Shown one piece after another: positions 25,363-38,354 of a stretch of DNA of 64,000 nucleotides; position 1 is the first letter of the stretch, and each line of letters starts with the position of its first letter. The DNA is from Nymphaea colorata (taxonomy: Eukaryota > Streptophyta > Magnoliopsida > Nymphaeales > Nymphaeaceae), in NCBI RefSeq assembly GCF_008831285.2, contig NC_045146.1, positions 15,805,149-15,869,148 of the forward strand, written 5' to 3'. The notes under the pieces were generated by a model, which worked only from the letters and a program-made list of their open reading frames with translations, was not told the DNA's origin and searched no databases. The position numbers were made by a program, and so were the translations under genes.

Positions 25363-27690
25363 TCTCCTTTGCTTTCTTTCTCATTCATGAGAACGATAGG
25401 ATTTTGCCTTTGTTTGTCAGTGTTCGTATTTATCGGGCGACGGTGTCTCCGACGATGCTTTCTTGCATTCTTTCGTTATCTGGAATTATTACCGCTGTGG
25501 ATTTATTGCATTTGTTCGCGTGGTTTCGGAATTATTTTCGCGAAAAATGGGGGTTTTGCTAGCGCCACGCCTTCCTGGATAGTGTTTTCGGTTGTTCCTG
25601 GTCAGATTTCGTGTTTTTGCTTGATGCGTTAACGATAATCTGTTATCGGACGGGATTTTGAAGCTAGTGAAAGCGGATTGGTTTCATTCTGTCTCTTCCT
25701 TGTTTAGAGATCGCGGTTTATGGTTAGGTTGCTGACCTCGACTGTTTCCTTGATAATGCTAAGTCGTTTCTTGTCTGTCCTTTTCATTTTTGGAAATGCA
25801 ATGGGCGAAGGAAAGTGCATCTGGCTTCGTTATTACCCAGAAATGTGACTTTGATATCGTCGCCGTCCCAGTTTCATATGAACTATGCCCGTTCCTTTTG
25901 TCATTGGTGCACGTGAGGCATGTACTTTGAATGGCCGTCTTCTATTGCTTTAAAGCCAGTTTACACGTTCCGCAAACGGTGCTGCTTTTCCAGTTGCCGT
26001 GACTCGGAATTCCTCGAGGCTTGAGCTGTTGTGGATGTGTATCTAAAATGTTCAGCAGCTTAGAAATCGGGCAGTTCTTTGGGGCTTAATTTACTTTCCT
26101 TGGAGGTTTATTAATGTGTCACTTTTTCGCCTGGTAGGAATACTTTGTTGTTACAACTCCTTGAAGTTTAACATTGATGAAAATTTGCGTGTGCATATTC
26201 CGGGGCAATTGTCCACATTAGCTTTCTTTTAGTATTTATTTTGATACTCTTTGGTCCACTATTCGATTTGTTTTAGTTTCTGATCACATATTTCCTTTGG
26301 AACCTAGCACCTTCTAGAGATTTATCCATCTGTGCTTTCACTGACTGGTTTGATGTTTGGACCATTTACAATGAATAATCTATTTCCATCTAGGTTTTGC
26401 CTTGGAATCTGGTGCCTGCCGAAGATCTCTTGGTTGGTCTTCGTAGTTGATACAATCCATAATCAAACCATTTTTTGCTCTTCGTAATTGATGTTGCTAG
26501 TCTTGACAAAGTGCTTCCGATGAGTTTTCTGCTTACATGACTTACTTTGCCTGTTTATATTTGTGTGCATGTCTTTTGTGCTTTTAGTTTTTGCTTAGTG
26601 GCCATGGTGGAAAAGAGGGGTGAAGGGATGAATATAGTTTTGTTCTCTCCTGGTTTGTATACGATGTTCCTTCCTATTAAGTATTAACATAGGGAAAGTA
26701 GAGGGACAGGTTTGAATGTCATGCCTTCATGAGGAAGTACTGATGCACTTCTACCTTCTAGGGAAAGTAGAAGGACAGGTTTGAAACCCTTAAGCCCAAA
26801 ATTTCGTTCGTCTGCTTTCTTCTTCGTCTTCACTCATGCACGGCGACCGGCGACCACGCACGGCGGCCGGCGACCACACACGGTGACCGGCAACGGTAGG
26901 CGGCTACGGCGAACGATCTTTGGCGACGGTATTTGCTTGTTTTTTCTTATTTTTCGTTCGCCTGCCGTTTCTTCTTCATCTTTACTCACCGGCAACAACA
27001 GGCAGATGTTCTCTGGCGACGACAGGTGGCGAACGGCGACGGTATTTGCTTGTTTTTTTTGTTCCCTCTTTTTTGTTCGTCTCTTGTTTCTTGTTCTTTT
27101 GTTTGTGTGCTTCTACTTCTGTACACACGTGATTTTCTTCGGCCTCAGTTGACCAATAAATTTGCTCTTAGTTTTTGAATACAACTCGTGTCTTGTTTTC
27201 TGAAATGTGTTGATTTCTTGCTAGCTGCTTTTCATATAAGTTGTAATGACTGATAAAGGAAAAGAAACGATGCCTATAAGTGGAAGTGGAAATGTAGCAA
27301 GTAGTAGTAGTAGTGTTAATACCATTACAGTAGAGAAGGATAATCCATCTCCGCCTCTTTGGCTTTATATGAATATGTTATTCTGTTTGTAATTTTTTGA
27401 TATATATATATGTGCAAATATGTTATTCTGTTTGAAATTTTTTGACATATATATGTATATGTATGTGCATGTGAGTGTACGGCCGTACCCCCGCACCCAA
27501 GTTTTTTAAAAATGGTCCGTACCCGCATCGGCACCGGCACCCGTACCCGTATCTATGTGACATAGGTTAAATCCATGCTATTGAGGTCCAGAGTTTGTTT
27601 AAAGTTTAAACTGAGGATCTCTCAAGACACACCTTTTTATACAACCTTGGATTTAAGATCTGTAGCTATCAAACACAACTTTAAGGCAGA
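25363..27690 (+). other. Intron-like T-rich DNA with GC minisatellite
   Basis: T-rich on the plus strand, consistent with an intron of the transcript starting near 25240. The phrase gggaaagtagagggacaggt (near 26692) recurs with one change near 26761. Bases 26800-27080 are a minisatellite-like block of cggcgacc-type units. No exon was recognised. Confidence 0.4.
26800..27085. repeat. Minisatellite-like block, about 2.5 imperfect units
   Basis: Each unit runs ttcgttcgtctgc, a tct-rich part, a cggcgacc-rich part, then ggcgacggtatttgcttg (26922-26939 and 27036-27053). A partial third unit starts near 27072. The ORFs here in three frames reflect repeat composition, not genes. Confidence 0.75.
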
Positions 27691-29935
27691 TACCAAATTC
27701 CTATTATTGAAGATATATTGGCCCATTGGATGAATTGCATGAAGCTAACTGCTTTTCGAAGCTAGACTTATGCTCGGGATACCATCAAATCCAAGTGGCG
27801 GCAGTTGAAGTGCCCAAGTCTGCATTCCACATGCATGATCGACACTGAGTTCACAGTCATGTCATTTGGGCTGACCAATGCACCTTGACGTTTTAGGCCC
27901 TAATGAACAACCTCTTCAGATAATTTTTATGTAGATTTGTCTTAATATTCATAGATGACATTTGAATCTACAACGACAATGAGCAAGATCATTTTTGCAT
28001 CTCTAAGAGGTCTTGACAGTGCTGCAGAACAATCAACTGTATGCCAAGCTTTCTGAGTGCCTCTTTGGCATCACTAAGTTGTCATATCTTGGACATGTGA
28101 TGGGCAGAGGACATGTTTTAGAAGGGAAGATTGCGGTTAGGATGAGGGGAAGATTGCGGTTAGGATGAGAGATTGGAAGAGCCTGTGAACAGTAAGAGAG
28201 TTGTGCCCGTTTTTGGGACTTGCAGGGTATTACTTCAAAATTGGTAGGGGAATGGAATCATCGCTACACCTCTCACTGTGTTGACAAAGAAGAGGTAGTT
28301 CACTTGGGGGCTGCAAGCTGAGGATGCTTTCTGCGCTTGAAGCACGCAATCTCCACAATTTTAGTAATATAGGTTCTGAACTTTCATCTTCATTGCATGG
28401 TGGAGTCAAACGCTTGAGATGTCAGTCTCAGGGCTGTGTTGAGCCAAAACCACAACAATCGCCTTCTTAAGCAAGGCCATGAGAATCGCATTTGGCAGCA
28501 AATCGTCATATGCGTGAGAAGTTACAGCTATTGTGTTGGCTGTTTTGAAATGGAGACATCATCTAATAGGGCACAAATTTGCTGTTCTAACAGATCAACA
28601 TAGTTTAAAGTAATGCTTGCAACAGCAGTCCCTTTCACCATTGTTGCAGAAATGAGCTCTAAGGCTAATGGGTTTTGAATTTGAGATACAGTTTCGCAAG
28701 GGGAAACACAATGCAGCAGCTGATGGTCTATCCTGACCTATGGAGTAGCAAGACAATTCTTGCTGGTGTTGTCCATGGTGCAAGTAGACTCATGGGACCA
28801 AATAAGGCTAAATCATTGAGAGGCCAATTCAGTGCGCAAAATTAGGGAGGGGCTGAGCACTATTTCCCAAAGGTGCTATGGGTATGTATGGAAGGACCCT
28901 TGCCTGTACCATGAAGGCTACATCTACATCCCTTTGGAGACTTCCATACTAACGACTCGACTGCAACACTACCACATTACACCATTAGTCGGTCATGAGG
29001 GAGTCGAAGAAACTTACTAGCGCCTGTGTTCCACTTTTTATTGGCCGAGAATGAACAAGGCTGTGAGAGAGTTGTTTGGAATTGTGTGACATGCCAACTC
29101 AATAAGTATGAGACTATGCATCCAGTAGAGCCATTGCAGCCTTTATTTATTCCTGAGATAATCTGGGAAGACGTTACTATGAACATCGCCAACAACCTCC
29201 TTGTCTCTTGGGGAAAATCAGTCATACTCGTGATGGTTGATCAATTGTTTAAATATGTGCACTTTGTGGCGCTCTCTCACCTGTACATGCTAAAACGGTA
29301 GCAGCATAGCAACCTTTCAGGAGCACACAAGGAAACTCCATGGTAGCACACAAGGAAACTCCATGGTTCGCCGCGAAGTATTACCTACGATAAAGATCTT
29401 TTATTCTTAAGTGCATTTGGGAATAGTATTTCAGATTTTAGGGGACGATGCTGCAAATGAGCACCGCTTACCGTTTGCAAATGGATGGGCAAATGAAGGC
29501 CGTGAATCACTACCTTGAAACCTTTTTATGTTGCCTCAACCTAGGGTCTTTGTCTTCAAAAGGGTTTCAACAATCTAGCTCCATACTACGTTGGCCCCTA
29601 CAAAATAAAACAAGGAACTGGACCTGTCTCCTATGAGTTGTAGCTGAGCAGTGTACATCTCGTCTTCCATGTCTCCAGGTCGAATGAAACATTGTTCCCA
29701 ACCACCCATTGAAGAGAAAGCTGCTGCAGCAACAATATTGGAGGACCATCCTACTATTTTCCCTACAAACACTTGAGCATTCAAAGAACCAGGAAGGGTG
29801 GACAATGGGAAATAGAATGGTTAATTGCGTGGTCAGCCTTTGAAGATCTTCTAGCAACGTGAGAATCTACTGATGATACCTAGAGGGGCTTCCTAGAGAT
29901 ACAAGACTTCATTGAATTATGTAGACCATTTTGTA
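27690..29935 (+). mobile_element. Decayed Ty3/gypsy retrotransposon fragment (RT, RNase H, integrase)
   Basis: In three broken frames the plus strand encodes, in gypsy order: reverse transcriptase (FSKLDLCSGYHQIQV at about 27756, then MSFGLTNAP near 27857 and the IDD core near 27950), RNase H-like ([14 protein letters not shown] near 28570, then FRKGKHNAAADGLS near 28695), and integrase (28832-29560: FYWPRMNKAV near 29035, the zinc-finger CVTCQLNKYE near 29085, WEDVTM near 29166, DGQMKAVNHYLET near 29482). A C-terminal WEIEWLIAW-like stretch follows near 29800. Gag and protease are absent, and no LTRs are seen. Many stops and frameshifts are present, the usual integrase glutamate after DGQ is replaced by lysine, and two internal 23-bp tandem duplications occur (28124, 29322). 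The element is dead. Confidence 0.9.
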
Positions 29936-31340
29936 TCAATTTCTCATATTCAATACCTAAGTCCAAGCCTGAATCCATAATTGATCTAAAATCCCTAACC
30001 CAAACTTTTACCATGACAGTAGACGAGAGGACGAGATGAAGCATCAGTTAAGGTGCTAATAATTCCCTAGGGGGATGATCGGCCACAGACCGCGGAGGGC
30101 TCGACTAGCAAGGCTGGGACGAGTGGGCTGCAAAGGCAAGGTCGGCGGCTAAGTGTGGTTGGGGGTCAGCTGAGGGCGAGGGGTGAAGGTACGTGGCTTG
30201 TGCTTTGGGCTGCCAAAGGCCTTCTGTGGTTGAGATAGGCTGGGATGAATGAGCGTGTGGCCGAGGGGTAGTGCGGCAGTACGCAACAGGCGCAAGGTAG
30301 GCCAAGTTGCATGAGGGCCTAGAAGGTTCCTCATGTGTCGGGAGCTATGCGGCCAGAACAAAGTTGCGATAGGGGACCAAAGCATGCGGTGGCAGATTAC
30401 CTTCACATGGGTAGGATGTCGACAGAGCAAGGGGCGATGGTGGCGCATGGGCGATGATGCGGCCATAGCAGAGTTGCGATAGGGGACCAAAGCATGCGGT
30501 GGCAGATTACCTTCACACACCATAATTGGTGCAAATGCAGTGGGTGACACATTTTTAGCTAGATCCAATCCTCTCCTTGGCTGAGTAGGGTGGGCAGCTA
30601 AAAATATGGCGCCTGCCATATTTGGAGCTTGCCCAATGGGTTGCCACTGGTTGGGTGCCTGCGAGTGCTGATATGGAGTATGCTTCACTTCCAAGTGGTA
30701 TGCTGGGAGTGGAGATGATGGGTCCGGCTGTTGAAGTGGCATGCCAAGTAGGAGACGGCGTGTGGCAGGTGAATGTCAAATGTGTGTTGTGTATGGCTAG
30801 CATGTGGAAAGAGGCTTCAGAGTGTGCAAGGTGGAAGGCGCCCCTGATGGCTGGATGCTTGGTTGGATTTGAGGCTTGCCTGGATCGGATTCAGCTCAAG
30901 TTGGATGGAGCAAATTGCACTTGCTTGGGTTTGGCCCGAATTCCACCTTATGGTGCTGCCAAGTTGGTTGAGGGCTGCCAGGCATGAGTGAGCTAGCCAG
31001 CCTGCTCTTGGCTGGCGCTGCTGCTTGGTTAGCCTCCTCTTGAGGCTCTACTAGCGGTGTTTGCTAAATGATGCAGGCTAAGGGTCGTGACGGATGTGGG
31101 CCCTTACTGAGGTCCGTACCTGGCCTGGAGAAAAGAAAGGCATGTTGCGAAACAATACCAAATGAATGGGAGAGAAGCTGTTGTCCCATGTACATGTCGA
31201 AGTGGAGTGCCTGTCGCCAGTCATGGAAGATAGATGTCAAAATAGGGAAATGCACACGGGCAGCATTGTAGGGGAGGGGGAGTGAGAAGGGTTCGATGGA
31301 GTGGGTTCTGGATCCAAATTAAACCCTTTTCTGTTTTTTT
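29936..31340. other. GC-rich DNA of probable transposon origin
   Basis: This is G+C-rich compared with both flanks and lies directly after the integrase end. It may be the 3' part of the same retroelement or a second one. A 60-bp phrase is repeated 110 bp apart (30348-30407 and 30458-30517). The 197-codon minus-strand ORF (30149-30742) is proline/histidine-rich and repeat-driven with no domain. Confidence 0.4.
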
Positions 31341-31803
31341 TTTTGAAAAAGATGAGGACAAATTGTCCTCAATGCAGTTTGACTGCAAGAGACTTGTTAA
31401 TGCAATTTAGATGAAACCTGGATGTTTTTGTTCTAGTGTAGACCACATCGGACGTGTTTTGTCTGTATCAATTGTTGCACTAGAGCTACACATTGCATCT
31501 GCACCCACACCGGCACCAGCATTGCTTCGATGCAGGTGCAGCTGCTCTTTTGGCGTATCCATGTGACTTAGTTGTAGCCTTTGGTGTTGAACTGAAATTG
31601 ATTACAAGGCATGTCGTGGTTTGTTATGGGTGGTAACCAGCCACGTTTAGACTTGGACTTTGGGTCCAAAGATCATGACGTGTAACTCCTTAAAAAGGGG
31701 TTGGTCATAGTATTTAGAATGTGGTAATAACTTTACATCTATAGTACCAAAAAGGATCAATGTGCATCATCTTCATAAATATTGTTTTTTTTTTAAAAAA
31801 GAG

Positions 31804-31930
31804 TGATATTAATGTTAAAAAAGAAAAAACAAAAAAATTGAAAAAAATGCTTTTCTTGGGAAATGAAAGTTAATTTAACTCATTTTTATCACATTTTTTC
31901 AATTTTTCTCTTTTTTGATGTTAATATCGT
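31804..31930. repeat. Imperfect inverted repeat (hairpin), possible MITE
   Basis: The left arm starts tgatattaatgttaaaaaag (31804). The reverse complement of the right arm ends near 31930 and reads cgatattaacatcaaaaaag. Arms of about 40-45 bp enclose a loop of about 45 bp. Confidence 0.7.
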
Positions 31931-32744
31931 AATGATTAAGCTTTAAACATAAACTAAATTATTTATCATCATTAAAACAATATCTTTATCATTTTATCTA
32001 GTTATTTTCTATGTCTTGTTATTAGTTTCTCATTTATTTTAATTTTAAGTAACTTTTATATATTGTTTTAAGATTGACTTATGGTAGATTATAGCCTGTT
32101 TGGATTGTCCAACCAAAGCTAGTTACTGGGTTTGGGAATAAGTGAACTGGGCATTGGTCCATTTTGGCTTGAATTGCACATACAATAAGGTTGTGTCTGA
32201 TACAGTGGATACCACTATATAACAGCCATACACCTAAGCATTAAATATCATGAAACCCCAACCTCGTTGTTTAGCCAACTTCTATTTGCAACCAAAAAGA
32301 CTATGGACTGGGTACTTAGTAGCATAACACATAAGTACGTTGGTCTCTCAGAATTTCTCAAATTCTTCAATAGAGCATTATTCTCAAGTTCTCCCACATA
32401 TGGGATGTTTTTCAATTCATTCCTGTTAAGGAACACACCCTTTTGTGTGGTGGACGCTTGGTTAGAACTTCATATACGACTAATACTAGATGTAATGTCT
32501 TAGTTCAACATATGTTTAGAGCAGCTAGTGTAGTTGATCTTAGCTTGCCCATAGTTAACTTTGGTTCACACTTAAAAATGCTGCAGATCATGGTGCTTGG
32601 ATGCCTAGATTTGTTGTAAGGCTCAAGGTTTCTAGGTCCGGCTGCCCGGCATTTCTCAAAGTCTTGATGTTGTGGTGTTTCTAGCTCTTTCATATGAAGG
32701 GGAAACGGGGAAAAATGGAGAACACAAGGAAAGAGGGAGCGCAA

Positions 32745-32814
<70 letters not shown>
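32745..32814. repeat. Compound (CT)n-(TA)n microsatellite
   Basis: About nine CT units pass directly into about 26 TA units. Confidence 0.97.
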
Positions 32815-32817
<3 letters not shown>

Positions 32818-35800
32818 CTCTCTCTTTTCTTAGAGGCCCTCCTTTTTTATGCAAGATTCCAATAAAGCTAACACGTCTTATGAAAGTTACTAACACTTGT
32901 TATGCAATATGCTAAGTTTTCATTTTCTTTTGAATGTGTTGAACATTTTTCATCCTCCATAGCAGCCTCAAAATCTTAAGTTTTAAAGCAGAACTTGTAA
33001 GTCACCTTATTTCAATTATCTGGATACTCAATCATATAAACATTTGTGATACAACTTGTGCTGTCTTAAACGTATAGTAACTATCTCAGCTAAATCAAAC
33101 ATTTAATCAATAACCACAACTTATGTTTGTAATCATATAATAATGGATAAAAATTTCATGCATAAATCTTAACTTGGTAGAAAACACAAAAGATTGAAAG
33201 AAAAGGAGGTTCAACACCACTTTATTTTGCACCAGACTATTGTATAAATATACAAGATGTCTTATAGCCTGTATTTATTCAAGAGCTGTGGGATGTGAAT
33301 AAAGAATTAAATAAAATTTTCAGGAATTGCACATAAAGGAAACCAGAATGTCATGCCTCTTCTCCACAAGCGTGAATCTAGTTGAACCTTGTCTGGCAAG
33401 CATGACAACAATTTGTTTTCCAAAACATTTTACTGTCATGGCTCTGTGAAGAAGTCAAGTCATTAGTTTTGACCTGTAAAATAATTAAATATCAAAGTGG
33501 GAACTCAGTTACAGGTTCTCAATAAAAATATCAACATCCTTACTCATTTAGAATTAATGTGAAAATTCATTAATTTTGCTTCATCTGGATGCCGTGATCA
33601 TTTTATTATCTGTGTTAGTTTTGACTAAAAGTTCTAGATCTTTGTACATAGTTCTCGTACAACTAGATATAGACAAACTAATTGGTTTTTTAGCAATAAA
33701 GAAATTGTGAATTTAGTGGTCTGAACTCAACATGTTTTTTGTAATGCATAACATTTAAAATGACAAATGAATGTCATGGTAAAACATTTTGTCTAATTTT
33801 TGACCACTATTGAGATCTTTGTGAAACATGAAGATCCTAAATGACACTTGGGAGTTGGGACACTCAGTGTCCAAGCATTGGATGTGTTACAGCATCACTT
33901 TGTTCTGGGACAGTTTCATGTGCTAGTGATGACTCACCATCCTCTCAACTTTATGTTATCATTCTAAAGATGTTTTCCTTGTGATATATAAAGAATCATC
34001 AGTGTCTCTATTTCTTAGATTTTTGAGCTTTCTGCTTCTTTTGGTTATTGTCTATGACTTGGCAAGGAATGTTGTTAAGGTGCCATTGGAAGATAGTACT
34101 TGTTAGTCTTTGGAAATGGGGAAAGTTTGGAACTTTGAAGTAAAAAGGATGATTGATGACCTGATGGAGATGACATGATAGTTTTTCAAAGAAGATTAAT
34201 AGTAGGCTAGGTAATTTGGGGGGAAGGATGATTATGATTTTTTTAATTTGGGTTGTTCTTTGGGGAATAGTAAAGTAAACAATGTCCAAGAGAGAGAAAG
34301 TGAATTTATACATCAATTTTTATTCCTTGAGTATAAATAAAAGCATTTTCCCTTATTTGATTTTCTACAGTCTCTCGAGATGGTTTCCTGGTTTTATTTA
34401 GATGGGATGTTAACTTTTTAATGATAAGAGGAAAGTTAAATAACAAGATTTTCCACCTTGAAACCGAGAAGCCTCTCACATTTTTCGGATTTAAAAGAGT
34501 AGTGTATATGTAAGTGCTCTAGTGGTGTTTTTGGTGCTTGAGAGTGTAATGATTTCAGCCATTATTGTTCGATAAAGAGTTTGCCACCTCGGAAGTCAAC
34601 AGTGCTGGTTAACAATTGGGCCCAGTTTCCTAAGAGGCTTAGCTGAAAGGTGGGATTACAAGAAAAAGTTACATAGGCAGTTAAAGTGAATGGCAAATGT
34701 CTATCCATGTGAATGTCCTAAGATAAAAATATGTTGACTGGGGTATTGGGTGCCCTCACCTAGACTGTTCTCTAGAAGCTAGGCTGTAACTAGGTGGATA
34801 TCTGGGCTTTCTTTTGATAAACGGTTTGATATATTGGCTTAGTTAACATGATACTCTTTTGAAGAAGGATGGATATGGTAAATGTAAAACCTCTCCTGAT
34901 CATTGTTGGAAGAGAGATTGACCTTTGGTTGACATTGGAGAATTTGTTGGTGGATAGCTTGATTTGCCTATCATCCTTAATATGAGGTAGACTTGAGGTT
35001 TAGACCCGTTGAATAGAGTTTTCTGTACTATCAATTGTTATCAACGGTATAGGCTTTAGCCAGATAAAAAATCATTCGTGTTTGCATATGGTGTTTGGGG
35101 TCGTGACTTTATGTGTTTGTTTAAATTGTATATTCTTTCTTTCACTTATTTCCTTTGGTCTGTGTCTTCAATGAGTGTATTATGACATGTAGGCTGTCAT
35201 ACATTTGCCGTATGAAGAAAAGAAGTGTAATGATCCTATTTGTCAAAGGCTCAGCGAGCTGCTCTTGAGTTTGCATAGTCTCCGTGGCTTGGTTGGTCAC
35301 ATAGGCTACTTGTTCTTAGCGATCTGTCACTTGAAAATTACCTTAGGATGCTTGTCTCAATGTTAGAATATCCTAGGCTTTTTATTTTTGGCAGCCTATA
35401 CATCCATCTACCTCTGTGGCTGGATGGTCTTTTTTTTTTCAAAAAAATTGTGTCACTGAGAACTGTTGCAAAATATGCATTTGCGGCGACATTTGCGTGG
35501 AGGACCGGAGGTAGCCGACTGCTTTCAATATATATATATATATATAGAATATAACACATAGGCAAAATATGCTGGATGGTTAAAAATTTAAAAGCTGTGG
35601 CTAAATGCACCCTAAATCGCCGCTAAAAACATTATGAACTGTTGTTATACCATAAATTGTTGCTGGTGCTTCTGTTGCATGGTGTTTTTAGCATCCTTTT
35701 GAATAATTTGTCATCCAAAAATGTCCAGCAACTGGCTGATTTATGTATATGTACATATATATAAAATTATAAATGGATTATAAATTTTATGTTTCCATTA

Positions 35801-38069
35801 AGATTTAATTTTAGAAATTGGAATTGGAAGATTTCCTGTACTCTAAACTTTAGTCATGTTTATTGTCATGTTATGAAATGTTTAATGCGTTTGGCCGTTT
35901 TCATTATTGTGCATTTTTATTGTTCTATTATGGTTTGATAATTATAGTTTTTATTGAGAAATGTTTTGGTTTTATTGTTAAAATTTTAACAATTAGTGTC
36001 GGGGGTGGGTGGTGCTTAGTGCGTCTAGACTTCTAGCAGTTGAACGTCATATTGGTGAACCCTAGACAGTTACATGCCATGTGCTTGAACTTTTTCCAAG
36101 AGATAGTAAACTCCTCTTATCTTGTTCTGCATCTTGTTTATTTTGTTTAGTAGTTCTCTATTCAGGCTTAATTGTTTGCTGAGGCTATCCGAGTTGGATG
36201 TTATTCATGGATGTTTTCGCTGTTGCATGAATGCATCTCCAGGTCCTGGGTTAAGGTCCATTTATATTAGGATTCCAGTATGATTTCTATGAGGGTATAT
36301 AGATGTCAGTCTAGTATTCTGTGACAGCTTGTTTGTCTCTGTATAATTTTTTAAGTGTTCTCATAGTCCCCTCTCTCTCTCTCTCTCTCTTTTTCTCTGG
36401 CTTTCTTCTTTTCCCATGGCAAATTGTGAAGGTACAAGTTTATTTATTGCTGCAGCATCTGTTATTTCATGTGTTTTAGTTTCGTATGTTTTTTATACCT
36501 TTCTTAGCCTTTTGTCTAAGATCAAGTGTTTTAGTTTCATATTTTGGGCAGTATGCTGTACAGGAGCTGTATGATGAGATGTTATTGTTTCCTCTCTATT
36601 TCCTTCATGATTCACTTTATACTACTTGGTTGCGCCTCTCTTTGTAAAAGGATCATGGAGATGTATATCCTCCATTTACCTTTTTGTTTGTTCATTTTGT
36701 GACCTATGTCCCAGATGCTGGTGTAGTGGTATAATCAGTTATTTGATGGGTTTCCAGTGTGCTGCTTTATGGTTGCATAACCAGATGTGTAGAGCTTACT
36801 TTGATGGATCTTTCTCATCTGTTAGATTGTCGTATTATGCTTTTTGACCTCGCTGTCCAGTGCCAATCATTTTCAGTTACGATTAACATAGTTATTTTGG
36901 TATACTAGGATCTTGAGATTTACTTTTTTTTTTTCTTATAGGTTAATGTGTTTATATTTTAGTTTTTAAACCATCTTCTCTACTAATAAAACATGTGTTA
37001 CACATGCATTTATATATGACAAGATGCACACAACTTTGGAGATCTGTTGGTTTACAAAGGAAGACGGGAAAAACTGTCAAGGATTTTTATAGTTAGTTAT
37101 TATGAGGTCATTGTTTCATGGCTAGACCTTTGGTGTTGACAGTACAGGATTAAACGGAAAGTATCTTGATATGACTCACTTAAGAAAATTATTTTTAGAG
37201 GAATCAGTTTATTCATATGCTAGTTATATTTGTTATCCATGCTTTCAATCCTTAACTGTGGTTGTGACATATTCAGACCAAGTTTCCCAATTATATCTCA
37301 GCACTGTTAGTATTACATATCTGCTGATGTAGTTCGAAAAGGCATGGTGTTGGTGCTTTATCACATGTAAAAAACTGAAGATAATATACCAGCGATTCTG
37401 AAGGGAAGGGTTTACTTGCCCTCAATACACATTTCTGTTTTGAGAACTCCAATCCTATCTAGAATTATATATTTATGAATTTATATAATCTTCGAAACCA
37501 AACTTGATTTATGAGTCATTATTTATATGTCATCTGGTGATCTTCCTTATTTTTTTATTTCCCCCTAGTCCTCTTTCCATTTTGTATTCTATATATTTTT
37601 TCACATATATGATATACATATACAACATATATCACTGTCAAGAGTCAATTTTTATTATATTATTTGGTTTGTTTAGTAGATAAAATAGACAGAAAAATGA
37701 AAAAAAAAGTAGGAGACCAATTATGTACTTGGGAAACAGGGGTTGGGTTGCACCTTACGTCTGAAACAATATACGATAATGATGTATTTGACGAATCAAA
37801 TACTATTGTCCACTAATGGAGCATTTAAATTTTTAACTAGTTGATATTAGGTGAGAATTTTGTCAGTGATTGTTGTGAAAAGATGTTTGCAAGAGCATCA
37901 ATTCTATAATTTGGTTCAGTTATAGACATCTTATATGGGTCAAATTATGTTTGTTTCACTGTTTTGGACAATATGTTTAACTCACAATCTTTATCTCTAA
38001 GAGTTCTGGAGATTCCAAGATACACCGTTCCAAAATACACAACAGTCTATGACAGCTTCTATGTATCTT

Positions 38070-38128
38070 ACATGAGCGAGAGATGTTTTCCTCTTTAGAT
38101 ACATGAGCGAGAGATGTTTTCCTCTTTA
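38070..38128. repeat. 31-bp tandem duplication
   Basis: acatgagcgagagatgtttt begins copies at 38070 and 38101. The second copy matches through 38128. Confidence 0.93.
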
Positions 38129-38354
38129 TTGTTCCAGTCATCTTGAAAGTCGCAGATGATCTTCCTGTTTTATTTTCTGGGTGCTGTTTGTGGACAAGGC
38201 TTGAAAATCTTTTGATGAGAGATAAGCAGCCAGCTTTCTGCAGTCATTCACTTCATTTAATGCAACTGCAATCTGTCTCAAGGTTTTTAGAGTTCATTAT
38301 ATCAATCAGAAGTTTTCTTTCTCTTCCAGGCTACTAAACTCTGAACTGAAGCAT

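Larger units (their letters stand above)
31341..38354. other. Intergenic, with the 3' UTR of the MADS gene at the right end
   Basis: AT-rich DNA without a recognised exon on either strand. It holds the hairpin at 31804-31930, the CT/TA microsatellite at 32745-32814, a CT run at 36372-36390, and a 31-bp tandem duplication at 38070-38128. The last few hundred bases before 38355 are likely the 3' UTR of the minus-strand MADS-box gene. Confidence 0.5.

Noticed and set aside
30149-30742. 197-codon minus-strand ORF
   Set aside because: Proline- and histidine-rich, contains a repeat, overlaps other ORFs on both strands, no domain, and lies in TE-derived GC-rich DNA.
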